Positions 34,470-43,389 are shown, counted from the first letter of the stretch. The stretch is 64,000 nt of DNA from Lachnospiraceae bacterium (GCA_017474455.1 JAFVHP010000033.1:62001-126000), one strand, 5' to 3'. Numbers and translations: made by a program. The notes: a model not told the origin generated them from the letters alone.

Positions 34470-35532
34470 GAAAAAACTGTTTGCCTTTAATTCGCAGCTG
34501 CTGATCCCGGTCATTGCCATCGTGATCCTCGTGATCTTCAACCTGTTCAGGGATCCGTCGTTCTTCTCCGTCAGCATAGCGTCCAACAACAACGGCGATC
34601 CGGTCCTGCAGGGCAACCTGATCTCGATCCTGAACGGTGCGTCCGAACTGGTCATTCTTGCCATGGGCATGACCCTTGTGACGGCGGCCTGCGGAGGACA
34701 GGATATTTCCGTAGGCGCCCTTTCCGCGATCGCGGGCAGCGTATTTGTAAAAGTCTTAAAGAGCGGCGGCAGCATCAGCCCCGGCCTGGTGATCGGAGGC
34801 TTTCTGTGCTGCTGTATCGTGGCGATGATCTTCGGCGCTTTCAACGGTACGTTGGTCTCCGTTTTCGGCATCCAGCCCATGATCGCGACGCTGATCCTCT
34901 TTACCTGCGGACGCAGCATCGCCTACTGGATCAACGGAGGCGCGACACCGACCGTAACGAGCCCCGTCATTACGGCGATAGGCGGTTTCATACCGGGGAT
35001 CCCGGTACCGACGCCCATCCTGATCGTCATCCTGGCGGCGTGCCTGTTCGCACTGCTTTTCCGTTTTACCACACTGGGCCTGTATATCCAGTCTGTCGGC
35101 ATCAACCAGGCCGCGTCCCGGCTGAACGGTATCCATAACGTAGGCATAAAGCTCCTGTCCTTCATCATCCTGGGCGCGTGCTGCGCGGTCTCCGGCGTGA
35201 TCGGCGTCAGCCGCCTGGGCCTCATCAACCATGAGACGCTGCTCCTGAATATCGAGATGGACGCCATCCTCGCGGTCGCCATCGGCGGCAACAGCCTGGG
35301 CGGCGGCAGGTTCAACATGATCGGATCGGTCATCGGAGCCTATGCCATCCAGATGCTGACGATCACTCTCTATGCGATGAAGGTGCCTTCCACGGACGTG
35401 AAGGCTTACAAGGCAGTCGTCATTATCCTCCTGGTCGTGATCGGGTCTCCGGTCGTCAAGGAAGCGGCAGGCCGCTTCTGGAAGAAGATCAGTGAAAAGG
35501 GCACTGCAGGGACCGGAAAGGAGGCGGCATGA
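34462..35532 (+). CDS. Sugar ABC transporter permease (YtfT-like)
   Basis: A 356-residue BPD_transp_2 family permease with about 8-10 membrane helices. The segments ELVILAMGMTLVTAACGGQD and ISVGALSAIAGSV are typical of RbsC/YtfT-type permeases, as is IEMDAILAVAIGGNSLGGGR. Compared with E. coli YtfT the N-terminal segment carries an extra extracytoplasmic stretch (IASNNNGDPVLQ). It overlaps the ATPase gene by eight bases and the second permease gene by four. Confidence 0.92.
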   Translation: MNKKKLFAFNSQLLIPVIAIVILVIFNLFRDPSFFSVSIASNNNGDPVLQGNLISILNGASELVILAMGMTLVTAACGGQDISVGALSAIAGSVFVKVLKSGGSISPGLVIGGFLCCCIVAMIFGAFNGTLVSVFGIQPMIATLILFTCGRSIAYWINGGATPTVTSPVITAIGGFIPGIPVPTPILIVILAACLFALLFRFTTLGLYIQSVGINQAASRLNGIHNVGIKLLSFIILGACCAVSGVIGVSRLGLINHETLLLNIEMDAILAVAIGGNSLGGGRFNMIGSVIGAYAIQMLTITLYAMKVPSTDVKAYKAVVIILLVVIGSPVVKEAAGRFWKKISEKGTAGTGKEAA

Positions 35533-36602
35533 TCATGAATAAGAACGAAAACAGCCGCCCCGTGCGCGTACGTGAACCGATCACCGACACACAGCTCCTC
35601 ATAACGATCACGGTCTGCATCTTTTTCTTCATGTACATCCTGGCGATGCTGATCTGGGGAGGCGGCTTCCGCAAGCCGCAGATGATCTTCGACATCCTGA
35701 ACGATAACGCCTACCTGATCATTATCTCCTGCGGCCTGACGGTCGTCATGATCACGGGCAGCATCGATATTTCCGTAGGCGGCGTGACGGCGCTGGTCGC
35801 CATGGCCGACGTCATGATACTGAGCGGCCATGCCGGGCCTTTTTCCGGCATCCCGGAAAAGTCACGCATCGTCCTCGCCTTCTGCATGGCGTTGTTCATC
35901 GGCCTTTTGTACGGGCTGATACAGGGATATCTGATCGCCTATCTGGAGATACAGCCGTTCATCATTACCCTGGCCGGAATGTTCTTCGCCAGGGGCATGA
36001 TCACCATCATCAGCGTGGATCCCCAGAAAGCGCCCCAGAACCTGATGGACATCCTCCAGAAGAGGATCGAGATCCCCTGGCTCGGCTCGCCCAACAAAAA
36101 AGGCGTGATCATACCGGCAAGGATGGAGATCGGCGTAGTCATCGCCCTGGTGATCGTCGCCCTCATATTCATCCTCCTGACCAGGTTCCGGCTCGGCCGT
36201 CATTTCTACGCGGTCGGCGGCAACCGGCAGAGCGCGCTGATGCTCGGTGTCAATGTCAAAAAGACCCGTTTTATGGCGCACCTGATCAGCGGCCTCCTGG
36301 CGGGCATCGCCGGATTCGTGTTCATGATGCATACAGGGGCCGGCAACGCCACCAACGCGACGGCGGCTGAGATGAACGCCATCGCTTCCTCCATTATCGG
36401 CGGTACGCTCCTGACCGGCGGCGTCGGCAACGTCATCGGTACACTGTTCGGCGTACTGACCCTTTCCACAATCAAATCGATCGTGACGACCTCCGGCTTA
36501 AGAGACCCCTGGTGGCAGAGCATCACCACCGGCGCCATGCTTTGCTTCTTCATCCTGCTGCAGAGCGTCGTCCTGATGCAGAAACATAAGAGAAGCAAAT
36601 AA
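35529..36602 (+). CDS. Sugar ABC transporter permease (YjfF-like)
   Basis: A 357-residue second permease of the same family, closest in pattern to YjfF: GLTVVMITGSIDISVGGVTA, FIITLAGMFFARGMITI, HFYAVGGNRQSALMLGVNV and IASSIIGGTLLTGGVGNVIG. It completes a YtfQRT-YjfF importer. The start at 35529 overlaps the previous stop as ATGA; an alternative ATG at 35535 is equally possible given AAAGGAGG at 35517-35524. A perfect-stem terminator follows. Confidence 0.92.
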   Translation: MIMNKNENSRPVRVREPITDTQLLITITVCIFFFMYILAMLIWGGGFRKPQMIFDILNDNAYLIIISCGLTVVMITGSIDISVGGVTALVAMADVMILSGHAGPFSGIPEKSRIVLAFCMALFIGLLYGLIQGYLIAYLEIQPFIITLAGMFFARGMITIISVDPQKAPQNLMDILQKRIEIPWLGSPNKKGVIIPARMEIGVVIALVIVALIFILLTRFRLGRHFYAVGGNRQSALMLGVNVKKTRFMAHLISGLLAGIAGFVFMMHTGAGNATNATAAEMNAIASSIIGGTLLTGGVGNVIGTLFGVLTLSTIKSIVTTSGLRDPWWQSITTGAMLCFFILLQSVVLMQKHKRSK

Positions 36603-36680
36603 TCTGCTAATAATTTGCAAATAACCTGTTAGTAACCTGCAAACCGATACCTTTTTTTCAATGTTCCCTCTTTAATAGCA

Positions 36681-36727
36681 AGCAGAAAAGAGAAACGGCA
36701 TACTCCCTCCCGTTTCTCTTTTCTGCT
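36681..36727 (+). terminator. Intrinsic terminator of the importer operon
   Basis: AGCAGAAAAGAGAAACGG (36681-36698) pairs perfectly over 18 bp with the segment at 36710-36727 around an 11-nt loop. The T-rich 3' arm serves as the release tract. Confidence 0.85.
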
Positions 36728-36741
36728 GTTTAGGGTGAAAA

Positions 36742-37590
36742 CAAATCAGAAGACCAATAGAAGCAGGTTAATTTGAAGCAAATTTGTTTGAAGAAGATTT
36801 AATCGAAGCATAGTGATTCGGACTTTCGGCCTGCCAGTAGATATTTGAATTCCAGGCCGTCTCAGAGGACCATAGAAGCGTTTTTATTCGGCCTGCCAGC
36901 TGAAACGTGAATCCTAGGCCGTCGTCGGTTCGGCCTGTTGAGCTGGATTTGTTGATCAGGCCGTCTGTTGACGGTGGTCAGACTTGGTTTCGACGGCCTG
37001 GGAATCAAAAATAGCAACCTAGGCCGAATCAGAAGACCATAAAAGCAGATTAATTCGGCCTGCCAGTTGAAATTTGAATTCCAGGCCGTCGTTGGTTCGG
37101 CCTGATGTGCTGGATTTGTTGATCAGGCCGTCTTTTGACAGAGGTCAGGCATGTTTTCGACGGCCTGGGAGTCAAAAATGGCATCCTAGGCCGTCTCAGA
37201 CGACCAAACAAGCCACTAAATTCGGCCTGCCAGCTGATATCTGAATTCCAGGCCGTCCTCGGTTCGGCCTGTTGAGCTGGATTTGTTGATCAGGCCGTCT
37301 GTTGACGGTGGTCAGACTTGGTTTCGACGGCCTGGGAATCAAAAATGGCAACCTAGGCCGAATCAGAAGACCATATAAGCAGATTAATTCGGCCTGCCAG
37401 CTGATATTTGAATTGCAGGCCGTCGTCGGTTCGGCCTGTTGTGCTAGATTTGCTGATCAGGCCGTCGGTTGACAGAGATCAGACATGATTTCGACGGCCT
37501 GGGAATCAAAAATGGCATCTTAAGCCGTCTCAGAAGACCGTAGAAGCAAGTTTATTCGGCCTGCCAGTTAAAATTTGAATTCTAGGCCGA
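36742..37590. repeat. 167-bp tandem repeat array with A-B alternation
   Basis: TTCGGCCTGCCAG recurs at 36887, 37054, 37221, 37388 and 37555, a spacing of exactly 167 bp each time. A shortened 62-bp copy (36825-36886) and a unit tail (from 36742) precede them. Units one and three are nearly alike, as are units two and four, giving a 334-bp higher-order repeat. Every unit carries three CGGCCTG/CAGGCCG-type inverted pairs. It fills the gap between two convergent genes and has no convincing reading frame. Confidence 0.92.
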
Positions 37591-37630
37591 TCGAATAGAG
37601 CATTGCTGGTATAGAAATATAAAATACAGA

Positions 37631-37664
37631 AATACCGCCCGGACGTAATAGACCGGGCGGTATT
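37631..37664 (-). terminator. Intrinsic terminator of the DUF4353 lipoprotein gene
   Basis: AATACCGCCCGG pairs with CCGGGCGGTATT over 12 bp around a 10-nt loop, 35 bp beyond the stop of the minus-strand gene. Confidence 0.7.
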
Positions 37665-37698
37665 ACCATGTATCGATTTAATGTGCTCCGGAAGCGGA

Positions 37699-39219
37699 TC
37701 ACCTTCCCGGTCCGCCAGTTCTGTCGTTTGGCATACCGTTCCCCCGGGCAGGCATACCATTTCCCTGGCCCGGCATACCGTTACCCTGGAAAGGCATGTC
37801 TTCCCCCCGGGCAGGCATACCTTCCGGCGGAGCGGGCATATCCTCCTGAGCAGGCATATCTTCCGGCAGGGCTGGCATATCCTCAGACGGAGCCATTTCC
37901 CCGCTGTTCTCCGGTATGTTTCCGTTTCCCTGCATCATGCCGGGCCTGCTGCCCATTCCTCTCATTCCGCCCAGGCCTCCCATCATCTGGTTTGAAAGGG
38001 CTGTCACCTGCGTGCCGTTGACATAGACGGTTCCCCCGTTCAATGAAGCTTTTCCGTCATAGTCAAAAGCGGAATTGCCGCTGACACGGATCGTGCCGCC
38101 GTTGATCGTCAGATTCCCGTTGGAGTCAAAGCCGTCGGTGTCGCCCTGGCCCATGGTGATCTCGATCTCACCGCCGTTGATCTCGATGTTTACACTGTAA
38201 GCGGTGGATTTGGCAGCAGCGTTGATGCCGTCGTCGCTGGCCGAGATCGTGAAGCTGCCGTCATTGATCTGGATATTGGTGGATTCAATGCCTTCAACAG
38301 CCGTGATATCAAAGGTACCGCCGTCGATCTGCAGGAAAGCGTTGGCCTGGATGCCGTCGTCATCGGCTTCGATGACAAATGTACCGCCGCCGATCCACAT
38401 ATAGCCGAAGGAATCATCGTCGTCGTTCTCCGCGTGGAAAGCGTCTTTACCGGCTGTGATGTCGAAAGTACCGTCCGCGATCACGATGGAATCATTGGCT
38501 TCGAATGCCTTTGAAGCGGCTGTGACTTCATATGTGCCGCCGGTCACCTTCAGGTCGTCCTTGGAAGTGATGCCGTTGTCGGAGGATTCGATCGTCAGCG
38601 TGCCTGTGCCGTTCAGGACGAGGTCGTCTTTGGAAAAGATGACCGCATCCGTGTTGGTATCCCCGTCTGCGGCAAAATCATCTGTAACAGTCAGGTGGTT
38701 TTCGGAATCCGTCGTGGTAACGAAGACCTTGTCGGCATTCACTACATAAATGCAGGGAAAATCTTTGTTTGTAATGCTCAGACCGTCCAGTACCAGCTGT
38801 ACCTTCGCTTCGTCCGCGGCTTCGATATAGACTGTCACTTCTTCCGCGCTGCCGGTAAGGACATATACGCCTTCTTCCGTAATATGGATATCGGTACCGT
38901 CTTCAACGGTGTAGTGAACGGTACCGGACAGATCCGCTTCCTGCTGCAGGTCCCTGTCCGAAAACAGGCCGTCTGTATCGATGAGCGCGGATGTATCCTC
39001 AGCGCCCACGGCAGCAGAAGCTGCGCTGGAGGAGTCTGTATTAGAGGGCGCTTCGTTTGAGGCAGCTGCTGCAGAAGAGGCAGCAACTCCGGAAAGCTCC
39101 GTTCCTGTTCCCGCTGCCTGGACCTGCCGGTCGGCGGCTGCCGTGCATCCCAGGACAGAGAAGATTATGATACCCGCGGCAATTGCCGCTGCCAGTTTAT
39201 TTGACTTTTCTTTTCTCAT
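37699..39219 (-). CDS. Carbohydrate-binding beta-helix lipoprotein (DUF4353-like)
   Basis: A 506-residue lipoprotein with lipobox SVLGC (Cys25) and an Ala/Ser-rich tether. Residues about 90-420 contain short strand repeats such as DDLVLNGTGTLTIES and DDLKVTGGTYEVTA, with GGTFVIEADDDGIQA further on; this is the DUF4353 'carbohydrate-binding domain-containing' type, predicted as a right-handed beta-helix. The last 80 residues are low-complexity, repeating E-D-M-P-A-x-P and later Q-G-N-G-M-P. The family is often found near CotH and polyphosphate genes; its ligand is unknown. It is monocistronic and convergent with the repeat array. Confidence 0.8.
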   Translation of the reverse strand: MRKEKSNKLAAAIAAGIIIFSVLGCTAAADRQVQAAGTGTELSGVAASSAAAASNEAPSNTDSSSAASAAVGAEDTSALIDTDGLFSDRDLQQEADLSGTVHYTVEDGTDIHITEEGVYVLTGSAEEVTVYIEAADEAKVQLVLDGLSITNKDFPCIYVVNADKVFVTTTDSENHLTVTDDFAADGDTNTDAVIFSKDDLVLNGTGTLTIESSDNGITSKDDLKVTGGTYEVTAASKAFEANDSIVIADGTFDITAGKDAFHAENDDDDSFGYMWIGGGTFVIEADDDGIQANAFLQIDGGTFDITAVEGIESTNIQINDGSFTISASDDGINAAAKSTAYSVNIEINGGEIEITMGQGDTDGFDSNGNLTINGGTIRVSGNSAFDYDGKASLNGGTVYVNGTQVTALSNQMMGGLGGMRGMGSRPGMMQGNGNIPENSGEMAPSEDMPALPEDMPAQEDMPAPPEGMPARGEDMPFQGNGMPGQGNGMPARGNGMPNDRTGGPGR

Positions 39220-39370
39220 TATGGTTACCTTCCTTTTCTGTAAATGCCGGAAAATATATGATCTTTTCCATGTCAGCAGAGCCTTCAGCCGGTAGCTGCG
39301 CTTTGCTGATGGAACTGATCATAACGGACGAACCTAAATCGAGCCTAAAGATTTCAGCATGATATACAAA

Positions 39371-39404
39371 AAAAGAAAAACCCGGCACAGGGATCTGTGC
39401 CGGG
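39371..39404 (-). terminator. Intrinsic terminator of the nitroreductase-MBL pair
   Basis: CCCGGCACAG-GGAT-CTGTGCCGGG (39381-39404) with an A-rich plus strand at 39371-39380 gives a 10-bp stem and T-rich tract on the minus strand, 29 bp after the MBL stop. Confidence 0.85.
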
Positions 39405-39432
39405 AAATTGCAAGCTGTTTTATTTTTGCGGG

Positions 39433-40236
39433 TCAGTCCAGCACGACCGTTTCCAGGTCCTCGGGGACCAGGAGATTACCGCTGTAATATCGGAGGCCTT
39501 CTTCTGTGTAAAGCTTTTTCCGGTTTCCCGGATCGCCGTCTTCCGTATGATACAGGATAAGGTTCTGCACTTTCAGTTCTTCAGCCAGCCGGCAGGCATC
39601 CTTCACGGCCGAATGGCCGATCTTTTTCAGGTCCGGCATACCCGGCGGGCTTACGATGCAGAAAGCTTCGTGCAGGAGCCATCTGCTGTCCCTGCCGTAA
39701 CCGAAGCAGCATTCCTTCAGCGGTTCGTCGCCGCAGAAGGTGAACTTTTCCCCGCCTCCCATGTCCATACAGTATCCGAACTGCAGATCTTTGTCCGCAT
39801 GGATATCGAAGAAAGTAAAGCGGTGCCCGTTTATGATGCGTTCCTCCCCGTCACGGACGGTGATGAGGTTAAGGCCGTTTTCCGTACAGGCCGCAAATTT
39901 ATCGCCGAACAGCAAAAGCGCAGTCTGCCTGATGATGGAGATCACTTCTTCATGTGCATAGATGTTCACGGCTTCTTTCAGGCTGCCCCTGCCGAAGCCG
40001 GACAGATACATCCGGATCAGCCAGAACACACCCAGCAGATGGTCCGTATGTTTGTGGGAGATAAAGATCTCATGAATGTCCCGCCAGCTGTAACCGGCTT
40101 TTTCCAGCCGGGAGAGCAGCATGTTCCCTCCGCCGGTATCCGTCAGGAATAGTTTTCCGTCGTCGTCCAGGATAAAGCAGGTATTGTAATAATTTGTCAC
40201 GACCGCATGGCCGGTACCCAGCATCGTAAGCTTCAT
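39433..40236 (-). CDS. MBL-fold metallo-hydrolase (RNase Z/PhnP-like)
   Basis: A 267-residue metallo-beta-lactamase-fold hydrolase. The zinc motif is SHKHTDH (residues 60-66); LGTGHAVVTNYYNTC at the start and the late FTFCGDEP and IGHSAV elements resemble the RNase Z/PhnP branch. The substrate is unknown. It starts 13 bp after the nitroreductase stop on the same strand, so the two probably form an operon. Confidence 0.85.
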   Translation of the reverse strand: MKLTMLGTGHAVVTNYYNTCFILDDDGKLFLTDTGGGNMLLSRLEKAGYSWRDIHEIFISHKHTDHLLGVFWLIRMYLSGFGRGSLKEAVNIYAHEEVISIIRQTALLLFGDKFAACTENGLNLITVRDGEERIINGHRFTFFDIHADKDLQFGYCMDMGGGEKFTFCGDEPLKECCFGYGRDSRWLLHEAFCIVSPPGMPDLKKIGHSAVKDACRLAEELKVQNLILYHTEDGDPGNRKKLYTEEGLRYYSGNLLVPEDLETVVLD

Positions 40237-40249
40237 GTCAGCCGCTGCC

Positions 40250-40798
40250 TCAGATCCTGGTTATTTTGGAATAATCCAGTGCGTGCGGTGTGTTTTCCTG
40301 GTCCGGATGGCCGATGGCAAGTCCGCAGTGGACTTCATATCCTTCCGGGATGGAGAACAGCGCTTTCCACTTGTCCTGGTCGGGACCGTGGAAGGCGGAG
40401 CTTGCGCCTCCGATGAAGCAGCTGCGAAGCCCCATGGACTGCGCGGCCAGGACCATGCTTTCGCCGGCGATGCCTGCGTCGATGGCTGATTTGCCTTCTT
40501 TCGTAGTGATCCAGATGACCAGCGGTGCGTTGAAGAGGATCTTCCAGTTACGGGCTACCTGCAGGGCGATGATCTTTTCGTTGCCGGAGGCTTTGATCGC
40601 GGCGATCTGTGAATCCTCAAGTTCCTTCAGTTTCGCCTTGTCCGTGCAGAAAACAAAATGCCAGGGCTGGGCATTGCCCCCGTTGGGCGCTGCCAGAGCG
40701 CAGTCAATAAGCTCGCTGATCATATCTTCCGCCACGGGTTCATCGGTAAAGAGGCGGATAGACGCGCGGTCTTTTATCATTTTGATCAAATCGTTCAT
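40250..40798 (-). CDS. Nitroreductase-family flavoprotein
   Basis: A 182-residue FMN-dependent oxidoreductase. RASIRLFTDEPVAEDMISEL and ALAAPNGGNAQPWHFVFC are the FMN-binding start; GIAGESMVLAAQSMGLRSCF and EVHCGLAIGHPDQE complete the fold. Such enzymes reduce nitroaromatics, quinones or other electron acceptors with NAD(P)H. AAGGAA lies before the ATG. The MBL gene follows closely. Confidence 0.9.
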   Translation of the reverse strand: MNDLIKMIKDRASIRLFTDEPVAEDMISELIDCALAAPNGGNAQPWHFVFCTDKAKLKELEDSQIAAIKASGNEKIIALQVARNWKILFNAPLVIWITTKEGKSAIDAGIAGESMVLAAQSMGLRSCFIGGASSAFHGPDQDKWKALFSIPEGYEVHCGLAIGHPDQENTPHALDYSKITRI

Positions 40799-40935
40799 GT
40801 CGGGTTCCTTTCTTCTGTTCAGTACAAAATGCCGTTTTACCTGTCCATTATACTATACCGGGCTTTTCATATGAGGGGATATTTATATGTCAGGCATCTG
40901 TACGGAACGATAAATAAATGTACATAAGAATACAA

Positions 40936-40997
40936 AACGGGTAATAAACGGGTAAAAAACGGACAAAATACGGTTGTGTTTGGGCGATAACGGGTAT
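40936..40997 (+). promoter_or_regulatory. 11-bp-phased AACGGGTAA-type direct repeats
   Basis: AACGGGTAA at 40936 and 40947, AACGGACAA at 40958 and the weaker TACGGTTGT at 40969 are spaced exactly 11 bp, one helical turn. A fifth copy, AACGGGTAT, starts at 40989 between the -35 and -10 of the promoter. The layout suits cooperative binding by a small HTH protein, most simply autoregulation by the HTH-Uma2 product. Confidence 0.55.
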
Positions 40998-41002
40998 ATT
41001 AT
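40974..41002 (+). promoter_or_regulatory. Promoter of the HTH-Uma2 gene
   Basis: TTGTGT (40974-40979) and TATTAT (40997-41002) are separated by 17 bp and lie 42 bp before the ATG, with GGAGG at 41032-41036. Confidence 0.55.
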
Positions 41003-41043
41003 GGAACTGCCGCCAGACAGATGGCGGCCTGGAGGGGGATATT

Positions 41044-41844
41044 ATGACGATAGAAGAAATGCGGAACAGAAAGATCGAACTGGGCTTTACGAACAAAGTA
41101 CTGGCTGAAAGGGCGGGGGTGCCGCTGGGGACAGTACAGAAGATATTTTCGGGTGAAACAAAAGCGCCAAGACAGGCAACGCTGAAAGCACTGCAGAACG
41201 TACTGGCACCGACGCATTTATACACGGTATCGGAACAGCTGCCTGCCGGCCTTATCCGGGAACCGGCACCGGCATACAGTGCGGAACATAGCGGATATAC
41301 CCTGGCGGATTACCTGGCCCTGCCGGAGGACCGGAGGGTCGAACTGATCGACGGGGAGTTCCATGAGATGTATGCCCCGACGACCGGCCATCAGGCGACA
41401 GGCGGATTTATTTATAAACAGCTCCTGGACCATGTCCTTAGCAGGGAGGGTTCCTGCATGCCGCTGATGTCGCCTGTGGATGTACAGCTGGACTGTGATG
41501 ACAGGACGGTAGTGCAGCCGGATGTGATGATCATCTGTGAAACGGAAAAGTTCCGTGGCGGAAGAGTCTTCGGGGCCCCGGATTTTATTGCGGAAGTCCT
41601 TTCACCTTCCACGCGAAAAAAGGATATGACGCTGAAACTGTATATATACAGCAATGCCGGCGTGAGGGAATACTGGATGGTCGACCCGGACAGGCAGACG
41701 GTCATCGTATATGATCTTGAGCACGAAGATATACCGAAGATATTCAGTTTCGACGACAAAGTACCGGTCATGGTCTGGGATGGCGGATGTGAAATAGACT
41801 TTCCCCTGATCAGGGATCATACGAGGGTGCTGTTTGAGCAGTAA
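41044..41844 (+). CDS. HTH (XRE) - Uma2-family endonuclease fusion
   Basis: A 266-residue fusion. Residues about 1-60 are an XRE-type helix-turn-helix (NKVLAERAGVPLGTVQKIFS). Residues about 78-260 match the Uma2/DUF820 family of PD-(D/E)xK nucleases: YTLADYLALPEDRRVELIDG, QPDVMIIC, APDFIAEVLSPSTRKKDMTL and REYWMVDPDRQTV. Uma2 proteins are nuclease-like but their role is unresolved. Here the HTH and phased repeats upstream suggest self-control. It stands alone, so no partner toxin or modification gene is evident. Confidence 0.85.
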   Translation: MTIEEMRNRKIELGFTNKVLAERAGVPLGTVQKIFSGETKAPRQATLKALQNVLAPTHLYTVSEQLPAGLIREPAPAYSAEHSGYTLADYLALPEDRRVELIDGEFHEMYAPTTGHQATGGFIYKQLLDHVLSREGSCMPLMSPVDVQLDCDDRTVVQPDVMIICETEKFRGGRVFGAPDFIAEVLSPSTRKKDMTLKLYIYSNAGVREYWMVDPDRQTVIVYDLEHEDIPKIFSFDDKVPVMVWDGGCEIDFPLIRDHTRVLFEQ

Positions 41845-41989
41845 TGGCAGCTGCCTTGAAAAACACATATAGGGACATTATTATAAAATAGAATTAGTAT
41901 TTTTTTGAAATAATACCAGTTTATGAAAAAGCCAGAGCAGCAATAGAAGCTCAGGAGCCTTTACATCAAAAGGATCGGAGGACGTTATT

Positions 41990-43321
41990 ATGAAATCTAG
42001 ATTGATCAGCCTGATGGCAACGGCCGCCATGGTATTAGTGCTTTTTGCCGGCCTTAAACTGGACGTATATGCAATGACATATACGGTGACTTATGATCCG
42101 AACGGCGGTACCAAAGGCCCGGACTGGGTGGACAGCGTCCAGGTCACGCTGAGCGATACCGCCCAGGAGGCATGGTTTACGCCCAATTATTATGAGGACG
42201 TCGTGGCCCCGCCTGCTGGAATGGTCTTCGACGGCTTCGACGTCAACGGAACGAGGGTGTGGTCGGTAACAGCGGTCCAGTCCCTGCTTACCGAGAACAC
42301 CCTCATCAAATATCTCTGGAAGAGTGAGCTGTACTACACGGTCAATTACGACGTAAACGGCGGCACCAAGGGTCCGGACTGGGTGGACAGCGTCCAGGTC
42401 AAGCTGAACGATTCCGGCTCTGTCGATCCGTGGTTTACACCGAATTATTCGGATCAGGTCGCGATCCCGCCCGAAGGGATGGAATTCGACGGATTCGATG
42501 TCAACGGAACAAAGGTAGCGGCGGTCACGGCGGTCCAGTCCCTGCTTACCGAAAACACCATCATCAAGTATCTCTGGAAGGAAAGCAGCAGTAAGAAATA
42601 CATCTATGAGGGGGATTTTGACGTCATCTACAAGAAAAAATCCCAGCGTCCCATCATCTTCAGATTCCACCGCAGAGCAGACGATGAACAGACCTTCAAA
42701 CTTTTCAAAGAACTCATTGTAGACGGTTCGATACTTGACAGGTCGAAATTCATGATAAGCAGCGGAAGTCTCATTGTCGAGCTGAATGCAGATTATCTTG
42801 AAACGCTGCCCGAAGGGGAGCATACGCTGCAGCCGGTATTCGAGGACGGGGAAGGCCCGGCAGTCACCTTCCTGGTCGAAAAGGAAGGCGGTTCCGAACC
42901 AGTCTATGTTGATCATCACGAGCATAATTATGTATGGCAGGTGGTGAGGGAAGCTACTCCGACCGCAGACGGCGAGATGGTATACGCCTGCAGTGTATGC
43001 GGTGCGGTAGCCCAGCGTCTTCCGATCACCGGCTACGTGGCGTTCAACCGTGACCTGGCGGAGAAGATCAGGACAGCACTGCCCGGTGCGGAGGTCAGGG
43101 TGAAGACCAATATGTGGATCAGCCTGTACTCGCTCTCCCTCGATGAGCTGGCAAAGCGTCCGGACGTGAGCGTGACCGTTGATTTCATGTACAATGGAAT
43201 GAATTACCGGGTCACGATCCCTGCCGGAGCGGATATCGCGGCGCTGAAGGATGAGAAAGGCTATGCCGGATTCCTTTTCCTCGGTATGAAGTTCGGCCTG
43301 ACGCAGCCGGATAAGAACTGA
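41990..43321 (+). CDS. Secreted protein with two tandem repeat domains
   Basis: A 443-residue exported protein. A signal peptide (about 1-28, ending LDVYA) is followed by two nearly identical units of about 85 residues beginning YTVTYDPNGGTKGPDWVDSV (residue 31) and YTVNYDVNGGTKGPDWVDSV (residue 116). These resemble InlB B-repeats, a beta-grasp module of surface proteins. A beta-rich region of about 100 residues follows, then a HEHNYVWQ...CSVCG element common in Lachnospiraceae surface proteins, and a C-terminal domain. No LPxTG anchor is visible. The function is unknown; adhesion is likely. Confidence 0.75.
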   Translation: MKSRLISLMATAAMVLVLFAGLKLDVYAMTYTVTYDPNGGTKGPDWVDSVQVTLSDTAQEAWFTPNYYEDVVAPPAGMVFDGFDVNGTRVWSVTAVQSLLTENTLIKYLWKSELYYTVNYDVNGGTKGPDWVDSVQVKLNDSGSVDPWFTPNYSDQVAIPPEGMEFDGFDVNGTKVAAVTAVQSLLTENTIIKYLWKESSSKKYIYEGDFDVIYKKKSQRPIIFRFHRRADDEQTFKLFKELIVDGSILDRSKFMISSGSLIVELNADYLETLPEGEHTLQPVFEDGEGPAVTFLVEKEGGSEPVYVDHHEHNYVWQVVREATPTADGEMVYACSVCGAVAQRLPITGYVAFNRDLAEKIRTALPGAEVRVKTNMWISLYSLSLDELAKRPDVSVTVDFMYNGMNYRVTIPAGADIAALKDEKGYAGFLFLGMKFGLTQPDKN

Positions 43322-43389
43322 GAACGGACGTCGGCCCAGCCGACGGGAACTGAGCGATAAAGCCCGATAGAATCATCATTTGAGATCAT

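Noticed and set aside
36742-37590. Possible CRISPR array
   Set aside because: The unit is 167 bp with no short repeat/unique spacer alternation, and no cas genes are present.
37530-37760. A 76-codon minus-strand frame at the edge of the repeat array
   Set aside because: It spans repeat sequence, a terminator stem and the 3' end of the DUF4353 gene, with no motif or ribosome site.
39397-40152. A 251-codon plus-strand frame opposite the MBL hydrolase
   Set aside because: The minus strand has the HKHTDH zinc motif and a terminator; the plus frame has neither motif nor ribosome site.
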